A DNA stretch of 64,000 nucleotides, taken from CAIKMD01 sp036501365. Lineage in GTDB: Bacteria; Pseudomonadota; Alphaproteobacteria; ATCC43930; CGMCC-115725. Of the stretch, positions 7,659 to 16,509 are shown one piece after another (the stretch's first letter is position 1; each line of letters starts with the position of its first letter). The position numbers and the translations under genes were made by a program. The notes under the pieces are model-generated. The model ran no database searches and had not been told where the DNA came from. It worked only from the letters and a program-made list of their open reading frames with translations. The stretch covers positions 62,001 through 126,000 of the forward strand of contig DASYAL010000074.1 of the NCBI GenBank assembly GCA_036501365.1. Reading direction: 5' to 3'.

Positions 7659-8159
7659 CTAGGGATGCTGCGGCGCGCCGCCGCCGTCCGGGCTCTTCTG
7701 CTGGCCCGAGCCCGAGCCTTGCGCCTGATTGTAGATCACCTGCCCGATCAGATTCTCGAGACTCATCGCCGCCTGGGTGTGGGTGATGGTGCCGTCGGGC
7801 GGAATGGTTTCGTCCTCGTTGCCGGGCTCGATCGAGATGAAATTGTCGCCGAGCAGCCCCGAGGACGCGATCAGCGCGACCGAATCGGTCGAGAGCTTGA
7901 TCGACGGATCGATGTTCATATGCACGATCGCCTCGAAGGTTTGCGGATCGAGCGTCTCCGACGTCACCGAGCCGACCTTGATGCCGCTGATGCGGACGTC
8001 GCCGCCATCCTTGAGGCCGCCGGCGCTGCTGAACTTCGCGGTGATCTGATAGCCGCGGACCGACGCGACCTGGCTGGTCGTATAGGCGAAGAACAGGAAC
8101 AGCGCGGCGACCACCAGCACCAGCGCGCCCATCACGGTTTCGACGGCATTGCGGCTCAT
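7659..8159 (-). CDS. mlaD: Outer-membrane lipid asymmetry protein MlaD
   Basis: The 166-residue MCE-domain protein has one N-terminal membrane helix (ETVMGALVLVVAALFLFFAY) and a periplasmic MCE domain (FSSAGGLKDGGDVRISGIKVGSV, then ALIASSGLLGDNFISIEPG). MlaD hexamers bind phospholipids for the MlaFEDB ABC transporter at the inner membrane. The C-terminal tail is Gly/Ser/Gln/Pro-rich. The ATPase and permease genes mlaF and mlaE are not in the window; mlaD is instead linked to the NDUFA12 and DUF2155 genes, a common alphaproteobacterial layout. Confidence 0.92.
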   Translation of the reverse strand: MSRNAVETVMGALVLVVAALFLFFAYTTSQVASVRGYQITAKFSSAGGLKDGGDVRISGIKVGSVTSETLDPQTFEAIVHMNIDPSIKLSTDSVALIASSGLLGDNFISIEPGNEDETIPPDGTITHTQAAMSLENLIGQVIYNQAQGSGSGQQKSPDGGGAPQHP

Positions 8160-8185
8160 GTTCTACGGCTCCTTGGACGACACCG

Positions 8186-8560
8186 TCACTCGGGCTTCCA
8201 CGGCTCGTAATCGCCGGCCGCCGCCGCGCGATGGCCGCCGCGGAACAGCGAGCCCGGTGGACGATAAGCATCCGGCGTACCGGTCAGATTCGGCAGATGC
8301 GGCTTCTGCCAGGCGTGTTGCGGCTGGCCCTCTTGCGGGACCGCGTCGACGGTGTGATGCAGCCAGGCGTGCCATTGCGGCGGCACGCCCGAGGCCTCGG
8401 GCACGCCCTTATAGAGGACCCATCGCTTCTCGCGGCTGAAGCGGCCACCGCCCTGCTGCAACTTGCGCTGCGACTTGTCGCGGTAATAGCGGTTGCCGAA
8501 GGAATCGGTGCCGACCGGCTCGCCGCGCAGCCAGGTCATCAATCGCGTGCCGATGGTCAT
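8186..8560 (-). CDS. NADH:ubiquinone oxidoreductase NDUFA12-type subunit
   Basis: The 124-residue protein matches the NDUFA12/B17.2 accessory subunit of complex I shared by mitochondria and alphaproteobacteria. Landmarks are GTDSFGNRYYRDK, RFSREKRWVLYKG, the SGVPPQWHAWLHHT block and a Pro-rich C-terminus ending DYEPWKPE. It binds the peripheral arm of complex I on the cytoplasmic face. It is 26 bp upstream of mlaD and 4 bp downstream of the FAH-family gene, all on the minus strand. Its presence supports alphaproteobacterial origin. Confidence 0.93.
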   Translation of the reverse strand: MTIGTRLMTWLRGEPVGTDSFGNRYYRDKSQRKLQQGGGRFSREKRWVLYKGVPEASGVPPQWHAWLHHTVDAVPQEGQPQHAWQKPHLPNLTGTPDAYRPPGSLFRGGHRAAAAGDYEPWKPE

Positions 8561-8564
8561 CCGC

Positions 8565-9428
8565 TTATTCGGCGGCGCCGATGCGCACGTCCATCGCGCC
8601 GATCTTCTCGATCTCGCAATGCATGACGTCGCCCGGCTTCACCTGGCTGACCCCGGCGCAGGTGCCGGTCATGATGAGGTCGCCCGGCAGCAGCGTGTAA
8701 TATTCCGAGCCGAACTGGATCTGGCGCTTTAGGTCCATGATCATCATCTTGGTGTTCGATTTCTGCTTCACCTCGCCATTGACCGCGAGGAAGAAGTCGA
8801 GATTCTGCGGATCGGCGATCTCGTCGGCGGTGACCATCCAGGGGCCGGCGACGCCGTAAGTGTCGACCGACTTACGCATCGAGCGGTCCTGCGAGCCGCG
8901 CACCACCATATCGAGGGCGATGCAATAGCCGGCGACGTAATTGAGCGCGTCCTCGAGCTTGATGTTCGAGGCAGGCTTGCCGATGACGACGCCGAGCTCC
9001 ATCTCGTGATCGGTGCGGCGCTGCGGGAAGCGCACCTTCACCGTTTCGCCCGCGCCGATGAGGCAGCTATTGGCCTTGAGGAAAAGGCCCTGGTCCTCGA
9101 TGTTCGCGGACGGGCGTTTCATCGTGAAAACGTCGCGCTGCTTGTCGGCTTCCGCGATGTGATCCTGGTAATTGGTCGGCGTGCCGATAACCTTCGACGG
9201 CGCCGCAACCGGGGAAAGGAATTTCACCTCGCTGATCGGTATGCCGGCGCCCGTGGCCGCGGCCTCGATATCCGGCCGCAACTTGGCGAGATTGACGATC
9301 AGCGGATCGCCGTTACGCGGCGCGGGATAGGTCAGCCTGGGAAGCTTCTCGAGGGCCTTGGTGGCGTCGTAGACGCGATCGCCCTTGACGAGTCCGAGCC
9401 GGTTGTCGTTGTACCAGCAAATCCGCAT
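8565..9428 (-). CDS. Fumarylacetoacetate hydrolase (FAH) family protein
   Basis: The 287-residue protein starts MRICWYNDNRLGLVKGD, an FAH N-terminal domain, followed by the catalytic FAH fold with YQDHIAEA, the metal-ligand region DHEMELGVVIGK, and LLPGDLIMTGTCAGVS. Family members hydrolyse or decarboxylate acylpyruvates such as fumarylpyruvate or 2-hydroxyhepta-2,4-diene-1,7-dioate. The start is set by AGGAGAAG four bases upstream; the longer frame has no homology. It begins the minus-strand series leading to NDUFA12 and mlaD. Substrate is undetermined. Confidence 0.87.
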   Translation of the reverse strand: MRICWYNDNRLGLVKGDRVYDATKALEKLPRLTYPAPRNGDPLIVNLAKLRPDIEAAATGAGIPISEVKFLSPVAAPSKVIGTPTNYQDHIAEADKQRDVFTMKRPSANIEDQGLFLKANSCLIGAGETVKVRFPQRRTDHEMELGVVIGKPASNIKLEDALNYVAGYCIALDMVVRGSQDRSMRKSVDTYGVAGPWMVTADEIADPQNLDFFLAVNGEVKQKSNTKMMIMDLKRQIQFGSEYYTLLPGDLIMTGTCAGVSQVKPGDVMHCEIEKIGAMDVRIGAAE

Positions 9429-9562
9429 CGATCTTCTCCTGTCGCCGCTGCCATGGAACGCCGCGCCAGAGTACAACGCCGCTCCGCCAGGGTGAAGCGG
9501 CCTGCGGCTTGAATCGGCGCATGGCGTGGCGATATCGAATGAAGCGAAAAAGGGATCGCAGC

Positions 9563-10135
9563 ATGGGCATCCGGGTCGCCCTTTCCATCAACGTTGCGCT
9601 GTGGATCGTCTGGCTCGGCTATTGGGCGATCGCGGCCCGTGGCGCCAAGCCGGTGCAATGGCGCGAGCCGCTGCGTGAGCAATGGAGCCACAACGCTCTC
9701 GCTCTGCTGGGCGCGATCGTGCTCTCCGTGTCGCCGCTGTCGCCGCCTTTCCTCCATGCGCGCTTCCTGCCGCTTCCGGCGATTTTCGCGCCGCTCGGCA
9801 CTATCGTCACCGCGCTGGGGCTCGGCGTCTCCGTTGCGGCGCGAATCCAGCTCGGCGGCAATTGGAGCGCCGCGGTCGAGATCAAGGATGGCCACGCATT
9901 GATCCGCCACGGGCTTTATCGCCATGTCCGGCATCCGATCTATTCGGGCCTCCTGCTCGGCCTGCTCGGCTCGACGATCGCCATCGGCCAATGGCGCGAG
10001 CTCTTGGGCCTCGCCGTGATCCTCGCGGCCCTAATCCTCAAAGCGCGGCACGAGGAAAATCTCATGCGCCGGACCTTCCCCGATTACGACGGCTACGCCC
10101 GCGAAACGGCAGCGCTCATTCCCTTCCTGCTCTGA
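9563..10135 (+). CDS. Isoprenylcysteine carboxyl methyltransferase-like membrane protein
   Basis: The 190-residue integral membrane protein has about five hydrophobic helices and the ICMT/PEMT-type signature: RHGLYRHVRHPIYSGLLLG, followed near the C-terminus by RHEENLMRRTFPDYDGYA. These elements bind S-adenosylmethionine in the family, but bacterial substrates are mostly unknown. Three in-frame ATGs are possible; 9563 is preferred because it begins just before the first helix and has AAGGGA upstream. It is divergent from the FAH-family gene. Confidence 0.8.
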   Translation: MGIRVALSINVALWIVWLGYWAIAARGAKPVQWREPLREQWSHNALALLGAIVLSVSPLSPPFLHARFLPLPAIFAPLGTIVTALGLGVSVAARIQLGGNWSAAVEIKDGHALIRHGLYRHVRHPIYSGLLLGLLGSTIAIGQWRELLGLAVILAALILKARHEENLMRRTFPDYDGYARETAALIPFLL

Positions 10136-10237
10136 AGGTCTTGTTCCATCAATCTATTGTGTACCCTACCGCCCGACTACCGAAACCCTGTTCCGGTCGT
10201 CAACCCCAATATTTAGTATCCCGGCAATTTTCTGCGA

Positions 10238-10316
10238 CAAAATCTTGTTGCAAGCACCGGCGAAACGGCACAGGATTTTGATTCTGTCGGCACGCGATCC
10301 CCTACATCTGGTAGGG
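10238..10316 (+). promoter_or_regulatory. Structured leader upstream of nrdJ
   Basis: The 224-bp gap before nrdJ is less GC-rich than its surroundings. It holds two inverted repeats: CAAAATC (10238-10244) with GATTTTG (10274-10280), and a tight hairpin CCCTAC-ATCTG-GTAGGG (10300-10316). No B12-box or convincing NrdR box pair was found. A 5'-UTR role in controlling the reductase is possible but unproven. Confidence 0.3.
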
Positions 10317-10359
10317 ACCGGGTGGGAAAGAAAATAGCAGGTCGGGGGAATCAAAGCAC

Positions 10360-13300
10360 ATGCGTATCGAACGTCGCTTCACGGTCGCCGGCGAAGATTC
10401 CTACAGCAGCATCGAATTCAGGCTGGCGACGAGCGAGATACGCAATCCCGACGGCTCGCGGGTCTTCCATTTGCCGGATTGCGAAGTCCCGGCCGAGTGG
10501 AGTCAGGTCGCCTGCGATATCCTCGCGCAAAAATATTTCCGCAAGGCGGGCGTGCCGGCGAAGTCCGTGCCGGTGGTCGAGGACGAGGTGCCGGATTGGC
10601 TGTGGCGCCGCGTGCCCGACGAGGCGGCGCTGGCGAAGCTCCCGGCCGGCCAGCGGTTCGGCTCGGAAAAGAGCGTCAAGGAAGTCTTCCACCGCCTCGC
10701 CGGCACCTGGACCTATTGGGGCTGGAAGGGCGGCTACTTCGACAGCGAGGCGGATGCGCGCGCCTTCTACGACGAGACCTGCTTCATGTTGGTGAAGCAG
10801 ATGGCCTCGCCCAATTCACCGCAATGGTTCAACACCGGATTGCACTGGGCCTATGGCATCGACGGTCCGGCGCAAGGCCATCAATATGTCGACTTCAAAA
10901 CCGGCGAGCTCAAAGCTTCGACCAGCGCCTATGAGCGGCCGCAGCCGCATGCCTGCTTCATTCAGTCCGTCGCCGACGATCTCGTCAACGAAGGCGGGAT
11001 CATGAATCTCTGGGTGCGCGAGGCGCGTATCTTCAAATACGGCTCGGGCACCGGCTCGAATTTCTCGAAGCTCCGCGGCGAGAACGAAAAACTCTCGGGC
11101 GGCGGACGCTCCTCCGGGCTCATGAGCTTCCTCAAGATCGGCGATCGCGCTGCCGGCGCGATCAAATCCGGCGGCACGACCAGGCGAGCCGCCAAGATGG
11201 TGACGGTCGACATCGATCATCCCGACATCGAAGCATTCATCGATTGGAAGGTGGTCGAGGAGCAGAAGGTCGCGGCGCTGGTCGCTGGCTCGAAGCTCGC
11301 CCAGAAGCACCTCAACCTGATCATGAAGGCTTGTCACGACGCGCCGGCAGCCCTGGCCGAAGGGCGGTTCGATCCCAAGAAGAACCTCGCCCTGAAGCTC
11401 GAGATCAAGGCCGCGCGCCGCGCCATGATCCCCGAGAACTACGTTCAGCGCGTGATCCAGTTCGCGCAGCAGGGCTACAGCAAGATCGATTTCAAGACCT
11501 ACGACACCGATTGGGATAGCGACGCCTATCTCACCGTCGCCGGCCAGAACTCGAACAACTCGGTGCGCGTCACCGACGACTTTCTCGAGCGGGTCGAGAA
11601 AGATGCCGAGTGGCATCTGACCCGCCGCACCGACGGCAAGGTCGCAAAGACGCTGCCGGCAAAGGAGCTCTGGGAGAAGATCGCGCACGCCGCCTGGGCG
11701 AGCGCCGATCCAGGGCTGCAATTCGACACCACGATCAACGATTGGCACACCTGCCCGGCCTCGGGACGCATCAACGCCTCGAATCCGTGCTCGGAATACA
11801 TGTTCCTCGACGACACCGCCTGCAACCTCGCGGCGGTCAATCTGCTCGCCTTCCGCACCGCCGATGGCGGCTACGACATCGCCGGCTTCGAGCATGCGGT
11901 GCGGCTCTGGACCATCGTGCTCGAGATTTCGGTGATGATGGCGCAGTTCCCGTCGCGCGAGATCGCGAAGCTGTCTTACGAATACCGGACGCTCGGCCTC
12001 GGCATCGCCAATCTCGGCGGGCTCCTGATGACCTCGGGGCTGCCTTATGACAGCGACGAGGGCCGCGCCATCGGCGGCGCGTTGACCGCGATCGTTTGCG
12101 GGATGTCCTATGCGACCTCGGCCGAGATGGCGGGCGAGCTCGGCGCCTTCCCCGGCTACGAGGCCAATCGCGACCACATGCTCCGCGTCATCCGCAACCA
12201 CCGGCGCGCCGCACATGGCGAGACCGCGGGCTATGAGAAGCTCTCGGTCGCGCCGGTCGTGCTCGATGCCGCCCATTGCCCGAATCCGGCGATGATCGAC
12301 GCGGCGAAGCACGCCTGGGACGTCGCCCTCGCCCTCGGCGAGCGCTTCGGTTACCGCAATGCCCAGGCAACCGTGATCGCGCCGACCGGCACCACCGGCC
12401 TCGTTATGGATTGCGACACCACCGGCATCGAGCCCGATTTCGCGATCGTGAAATTCAAGAAGCTCGCCGGCGGCGGCTATTTCCGCATCATCAACCGCGC
12501 CGTGCCCGAGGCGCTGCGCACCCTCGGCTACAACCCCGAGCAGATCGACGCGATCACGCGTCACGCGGTCGGCCATGCGACGCTCGCCAATGCACCGGCG
12601 CTCGGCCATGCCGAGCTCAAGGCCAAAGGCTTCACCGCCCCGGCACTCGACGCGCTCGAACAGGCGCTCGCCAACGCCTTCGACATCCGCTTCGCCTTCA
12701 ACAAGTGGACGCTGGGCGAGGAATTCTGCAAGACGGCCTTCGGCTTCACCGACGCGCAGATGAACGACGCCGGCTTCGACATGCTGGCGGCGCTCGGCTT
12801 CGGCAAGACCGAGATCGAAGCAGCGAACACCTATTGCTGCGGCGCCATGACGGTCGAGGGCGCGCCTTTCCTCAAGCTCGAGCACTATGCGGTGTTCGAT
12901 TGCGCCAATCCCTGCGGCCGCAACGGCAAGCGCTTCCTTTCGGTCGAGAGCCACATCCGTATGCTGGCGGCGGCGCAGCCTTTCATCTCGGGCGCGATCT
13001 CCAAAACCATCAACATGCCGAATGCGGCGACCGTGGAGGATTGCAAATCGGCCTACATGCTGTCGTGGAAGCTCGGCCTCAAGGCCAACGCTCTCTATCG
13101 CGACGGCTCGAAGCTCTCGCAGCCGCTGCAGTCGCAGCTCATCGAGGACGACGAGGCGGAGGAAGGCGTCGCCGAGCTGATGGAGAAGACTCCGGTCGAG
13201 CGCGTGCCGGTGATCGCCGAGCGCATCGTCGAGCGGGTGATCGAGCGTGTGGTTGCAAGCCATGAGCGCCGCCGCCTGCCGCAGCGCCGCAAGGGCTACA

Positions 13301-14055
13301 CCCAGAAAGCGGTCGTCGGCGGGCACAAGGTCTATCTGCGCACCGGCGAATACGAAGACGGCGACCTCGCCGAGGTGTTCATCGACATGCACAAGGAGGG
13401 CTCGGCCTTCCGCTCGCTGATGAACAACTTCGCGATCGCGATCTCGATCGGCCTGCAATACGGCGTGCCGCTCGAGGAATTCGTCGAAGCCTATACCTTC
13501 ACCCGCTTCGAGCCCTCGGGCATCGTCGAAGGCAACGACGCGATCAAGATGGCGACGTCGCTCCTCGATTACATCTTCCGCGAGCTCGCGATCTCCTATC
13601 TCGACCGCAACGACCTCGCGCATGTCCAGCCGGCCGACGTCCTCCCCGACACGGTTGGCAAGGGCAGCACCGAATCGAACCTGCCCGACGGCAGCGGCGG
13701 CCGGCCCGAGATCGCCGCGGTCGTGCAGCGCGTCACCTCGACCGGCTATGTCCGCAACCGGCTGACCGTGCTGCAAGGCGGCCAAGCCTCCGGCGCGGCG
13801 ACAGCGAGTCGCGGCAACACCGCGCTCGACCTCGCCGTCGAGGTGGTGGAAGCGACCGTCACTCAAAGCCTCAAGACGGATTTGCAATCGACCACGGCGA
13901 TCGCGAGCGTCGACAGGCGCGCCGAGAAGATCCGCATGGCACGGGCGCGTGGCTACGAAGGCGACAATTGCCACGAATGCGGAAATTTCACTCTGGTGCG
14001 CAACGGGACCTGCCTCAAATGCGATACGTGCGGCAGCACGACTGGCTGTAGCTAA
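10360..14055 (+). CDS. nrdJ: Adenosylcobalamin-dependent (class II) ribonucleoside-diphosphate reductase
   Basis: The 1231-residue enzyme reduces ribonucleotides to deoxyribonucleotides using adenosylcobalamin, independent of oxygen. It has the catalytic barrel (PNSPQWFNTGL, GSGTGSNFSKLRGENEKLSGGG, NPCSEYMFLDDTACNL, ATVIAPTGTTG) and a long C-terminal extension ending in Cys pairs CHECG and CLKCDTCG, typical of the large alphaproteobacterial NrdJ. The start has GGGGGA ten bases upstream. It is monocistronic, with a strong terminator after it. No other reductase genes (nrdAB, nrdDG) or nrdR are in the window, so it may be the cell's main or only reductase. Confidence 0.97.
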   Translation: MRIERRFTVAGEDSYSSIEFRLATSEIRNPDGSRVFHLPDCEVPAEWSQVACDILAQKYFRKAGVPAKSVPVVEDEVPDWLWRRVPDEAALAKLPAGQRFGSEKSVKEVFHRLAGTWTYWGWKGGYFDSEADARAFYDETCFMLVKQMASPNSPQWFNTGLHWAYGIDGPAQGHQYVDFKTGELKASTSAYERPQPHACFIQSVADDLVNEGGIMNLWVREARIFKYGSGTGSNFSKLRGENEKLSGGGRSSGLMSFLKIGDRAAGAIKSGGTTRRAAKMVTVDIDHPDIEAFIDWKVVEEQKVAALVAGSKLAQKHLNLIMKACHDAPAALAEGRFDPKKNLALKLEIKAARRAMIPENYVQRVIQFAQQGYSKIDFKTYDTDWDSDAYLTVAGQNSNNSVRVTDDFLERVEKDAEWHLTRRTDGKVAKTLPAKELWEKIAHAAWASADPGLQFDTTINDWHTCPASGRINASNPCSEYMFLDDTACNLAAVNLLAFRTADGGYDIAGFEHAVRLWTIVLEISVMMAQFPSREIAKLSYEYRTLGLGIANLGGLLMTSGLPYDSDEGRAIGGALTAIVCGMSYATSAEMAGELGAFPGYEANRDHMLRVIRNHRRAAHGETAGYEKLSVAPVVLDAAHCPNPAMIDAAKHAWDVALALGERFGYRNAQATVIAPTGTTGLVMDCDTTGIEPDFAIVKFKKLAGGGYFRIINRAVPEALRTLGYNPEQIDAITRHAVGHATLANAPALGHAELKAKGFTAPALDALEQALANAFDIRFAFNKWTLGEEFCKTAFGFTDAQMNDAGFDMLAALGFGKTEIEAANTYCCGAMTVEGAPFLKLEHYAVFDCANPCGRNGKRFLSVESHIRMLAAAQPFISGAISKTINMPNAATVEDCKSAYMLSWKLGLKANALYRDGSKLSQPLQSQLIEDDEAEEGVAELMEKTPVERVPVIAERIVERVIERVVASHERRRLPQRRKGYTQKAVVGGHKVYLRTGEYEDGDLAEVFIDMHKEGSAFRSLMNNFAIAISIGLQYGVPLEEFVEAYTFTRFEPSGIVEGNDAIKMATSLLDYIFRELAISYLDRNDLAHVQPADVLPDTVGKGSTESNLPDGSGGRPEIAAVVQRVTSTGYVRNRLTVLQGGQASGAATASRGNTALDLAVEVVEATVTQSLKTDLQSTTAIASVDRRAEKIRMARARGYEGDNCHECGNFTLVRNGTCLKCDTCGSTTGCS

Positions 14056-14115
14056 TACGCAGCGCGGTTCCGGCTCAAAGCCTCCCAGCTGGGCCGCGAA
14101 CGAGGCAGAAATTTG

Positions 14116-14149
14116 GGGGTGCGACTTCGGTCGCACCCCTCTTTTTTTT
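14116..14149 (+). terminator. Rho-independent terminator of nrdJ
   Basis: A perfect 10-bp stem, GGGGTGCGAC (14116-14125) with GTCGCACCCC (14130-14139), closes on a TTCG tetraloop and is followed by eight T residues (14142-14149). It sits about 60 bp after the nrdJ stop. Confidence 0.95.
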
Positions 14150-14279
14150 CCGACCGGCAGATCACCACTTTGTCTTTGCCCGGCCCACCGCGCGAGCGCT
14201 ACCATCGCGGCAAAAGAAGGGGTGCCGCAAAGGCATCCTCGTCGTCAAAACCGCGCAGCAACAGGGAGAGCGCCAGATC

Positions 14280-15644
14280 ATGGCCGACGTCGCCAGCTAC
14301 AACGTCACCACCGTCATCGACGAATCGCCAATCAGCGGCCAGCAATGGACCGTGCTGCTGATCAGCCTCTTCACCGCGATGTTCGACGGCTATGACACGC
14401 AAGGCATCGCCTATGTCGCGCCGGTGATGGCGCATGATCTCGGCTTCAGCCCCGCCCTGCTCGGCCCGATCTTCAGTTCGGGCCTCGCCGGCCTGACGCT
14501 CGGCGCGCTGTTCTTCGGAATGCTCGCCGACAAGATCGGCCGCAAGCAGGCGATCATCTGGCCGATGGCGATCTTCGGCGTCTTTTCGCTGGCGACGCCC
14601 TTGGGCCACGACGTCCAGAGCCTTGTCATCCTGCGCTTCATTGCCGGCTTCGGTCTCGGCGGCACGCTGCCGAACGTCACCGCCTATGTCCTCGAATACG
14701 CGCCACGGCGGCGGCGCGCGCTGCTCGTCAACAGCACCGCCGCATTCTTCGCCTTCGGCTCGATCATCAGCGGCTCGCTCGCCAATATCCTCATCCCGAC
14801 TCTCGGCTGGCAATCGACCTTCTATGTTGGCGGCATCGTGCCGCTGCTGTCGATCGTCGTCGTGGCAATCTATCTGCCGGAATCGGTACGCTATCTGCTG
14901 CTGGCCCACCAGTCGATGGAGCATGCCGCGGCGATCATGCGACGTATCGTGCCGGCGCGAAATTTCCCGGCCGGAACCCAGTTCACGCTCGAGCCGCAAA
15001 TCCCCGGCATCACGGTCAAGGCGCTCTTCGCGGATGGCCGCGCCTATCCCACGACGATGTTGTGGATCGCCTTCATCGCCAATCTTTTCATCCTCACCTA
15101 CCTTGTCTTCTGGCTGCCGAGTCTGTTGCGCCAGGTCGGCCAGCCGCTCAGCGTCGCGATCCTCGTCACCATCTGCTACGCGATCGGCGGACTGGTCGGC
15201 GGCCTCGGCATGGGATGGCTCGCCGACAAGCTCGGCTCGCTCCCCAAGGTGCTCGCCACCGCCTATGGCTGCGCCGCGATCACGATTTGCGTTGCCGCCT
15301 TTTCCTTGAGCAACACACCCGTGCTGATCATCGCCATGTTCCTGACCGGCTGCTGCATCAATGGCGGGCAAGGCTCGCTCAACACCATCTCGGCGATCTT
15401 CTATCCGACCGCGATCCGCGCCACCGGCATCGGCTGGGCGCTCGGCGTCGGGCGAATCGGCGCCGTGATCGGCCCGGCGATCGGCGGCATCCTGGTCGGC
15501 GCCGCCTGGGCGCCGTCCAATGTGGTGGTCGCCAATATCGTGCCGGCGGTGATCGGGGTGATCGCCATCGTCCTCTTCCACCTCCGCCATGCCGCGCTGG
15601 GCGAGGCGGTCGCGGCCCCGCGCGTTTCGGGGGCCGCCGGATGA
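14280..15644 (+). CDS. MFS transporter, aromatic acid:H+ symporter (AAHS)-like
   Basis: The 454-residue protein has twelve predicted membrane helices. Its MFS signature motifs are FDGYDTQGIAYVAPVM in helix 1, GMLADKIGRKQAII in loop 2-3, RFIAGFGLGGTLPNV in helix 4 and LPESVRYLL in the central loop. The DGYD motif of helix 1 is typical of aromatic-acid symporters such as PcaK or BenK (family knowledge), so uptake of an aromatic or related acid is likely. It stands alone between two terminators, with no catabolic enzyme directly attached. Confidence 0.87.
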   Translation: MADVASYNVTTVIDESPISGQQWTVLLISLFTAMFDGYDTQGIAYVAPVMAHDLGFSPALLGPIFSSGLAGLTLGALFFGMLADKIGRKQAIIWPMAIFGVFSLATPLGHDVQSLVILRFIAGFGLGGTLPNVTAYVLEYAPRRRRALLVNSTAAFFAFGSIISGSLANILIPTLGWQSTFYVGGIVPLLSIVVVAIYLPESVRYLLLAHQSMEHAAAIMRRIVPARNFPAGTQFTLEPQIPGITVKALFADGRAYPTTMLWIAFIANLFILTYLVFWLPSLLRQVGQPLSVAILVTICYAIGGLVGGLGMGWLADKLGSLPKVLATAYGCAAITICVAAFSLSNTPVLIIAMFLTGCCINGGQGSLNTISAIFYPTAIRATGIGWALGVGRIGAVIGPAIGGILVGAAWAPSNVVVANIVPAVIGVIAIVLFHLRHAALGEAVAAPRVSGAAG

Positions 15645-15739
15645 AAAAGATTTCACCTCGCGCCGGGGGATAAAGGCTGCCACTCGCGCCTAGCACTTGC
15701 TGACCCTCGCCTCTCGGCGAGGGGCCACGCGCAGTTGAC

Positions 15740-15774
15740 TAGCCGGCCGTTTTCAGAGCGGCCGGCTATTTTTT
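15740..15774 (+). terminator. Rho-independent terminator after the MFS gene
   Basis: Stem TAGCCGGCCG (15740-15749) pairs with CGGCCGGCTA (15759-15768) around a nine-base loop and is followed by six T residues (15769-15774). A further GC-rich hairpin, CCCTCGCC-TCTC-GGCGAGGG, precedes it at about 15705. It lies between convergent genes and may serve both directions. Confidence 0.9.
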
Positions 15775-15796
15775 GCGCAACGGGGCGACGACAATA

Positions 15797-16402
15797 CTAG
15801 CGAATCACGCCGTTCAGGAGCGGCGCGACAGCCTGGAAGGGCAGTTCGTTCATGCCCGCGGGGGGCGCAAACAGCTCGGGCTTTTGCGGCTCCTCTTTGA
15901 GGTCGGCCAAGCGCATCGCAATCCTGTTCTTGTGGCCGCCCGGCCGCGTCACCGTGCCGTCGAGCCGCATCAGCACGCCGCGCTTGCTGATCCAGACGAA
16001 GCCTTCGCCATGGCTGCCGTCGGCGGTGGTCTTGTCGACCCGGTATTTGGTCGTCGGGATATGGTCGATCATCTCGTCCCCGACCGGGGTCTTTTCCAAC
16101 TCGCCGCTGATCAGCGCCGAAAGTAGCGGCGGAAACGGGAAGTCGACATAGGTCTTGATGCTCGGCACCACCAGAAAGCCCTGGCCCGATTGGCCGTCAA
16201 GGATGAAGGCCATGTCCATGGCACCGAGTCTCTGCTCGTCGCGCTCGCGCCCGGGCTCGTGGAACATCGGGCCGGTATAGGCTTTGCCGTCGATTGTGAC
16301 GGTGCGTGTGGCGCTGAACGAGACCGGCGCGTCGAGCAGCGCCGCGGCCCGCGCGGGGAGCGCGAGACATAGGGCGGCGAAGGCGATGGGAAGCAAGCGC
16401 AT
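15797..16402 (-). CDS. Secreted protein of unknown function
   Basis: The protein of about 201 residues has a clear Sec signal peptide (MRLLPIAFAALCLALPARAA) followed by a soluble beta-rich domain (FSATRTVTIDGKAYTGPMFH, MDMAFILDGQSGQGFLVVPS, GEGFVWISKRGVLMRLDGTV). The layout suggests a periplasmic protein of the DUF4412 or lipoprotein-carrier-like kind, but I do not recognise the family firmly. The start may be 16402 or 16411; neither has a good ribosome-binding site. It is divergent from the RidA gene. Confidence 0.7.
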   Translation of the reverse strand: MRLLPIAFAALCLALPARAAALLDAPVSFSATRTVTIDGKAYTGPMFHEPGRERDEQRLGAMDMAFILDGQSGQGFLVVPSIKTYVDFPFPPLLSALISGELEKTPVGDEMIDHIPTTKYRVDKTTADGSHGEGFVWISKRGVLMRLDGTVTRPGGHKNRIAMRLADLKEEPQKPELFAPPAGMNELPFQAVAPLLNGVIR

Positions 16403-16509
16403 GTCGACCATGGAAACCCGCAAGCCGTTGCGTGGCAGGAACGAAAATCTCTTATGGCATCTTAGGAAGCGGCCACGCAAAATATCATCCCATCCACGCG
16501 GAGCCCGCC

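Noticed and set aside
10149..10220. Tandem NrdR boxes upstream of nrdJ
   Set aside because: Two AT-rich partial matches (near 10149 and 10205) differ from the consensus and are about 57 bp apart, not the usual spacing.
10136..10359. Cobalamin riboswitch upstream of nrdJ
   Set aside because: No B12-box core sequence or matching multi-stem arrangement could be found by eye.
10816..14205. Open frame of 1129 codons on the minus strand opposite nrdJ
   Set aside because: It mirrors nrdJ codon bias in a GC-rich genome, has low-complexity Arg/Ala/Asp composition and no recognisable domain; nrdJ itself is certain.
15642..15673. Ten-codon frame overlapping the MFS stop (MKKISPRAGG)
   Set aside because: Too short, no ribosome-binding site beyond the overlapping stop, and no known relative.
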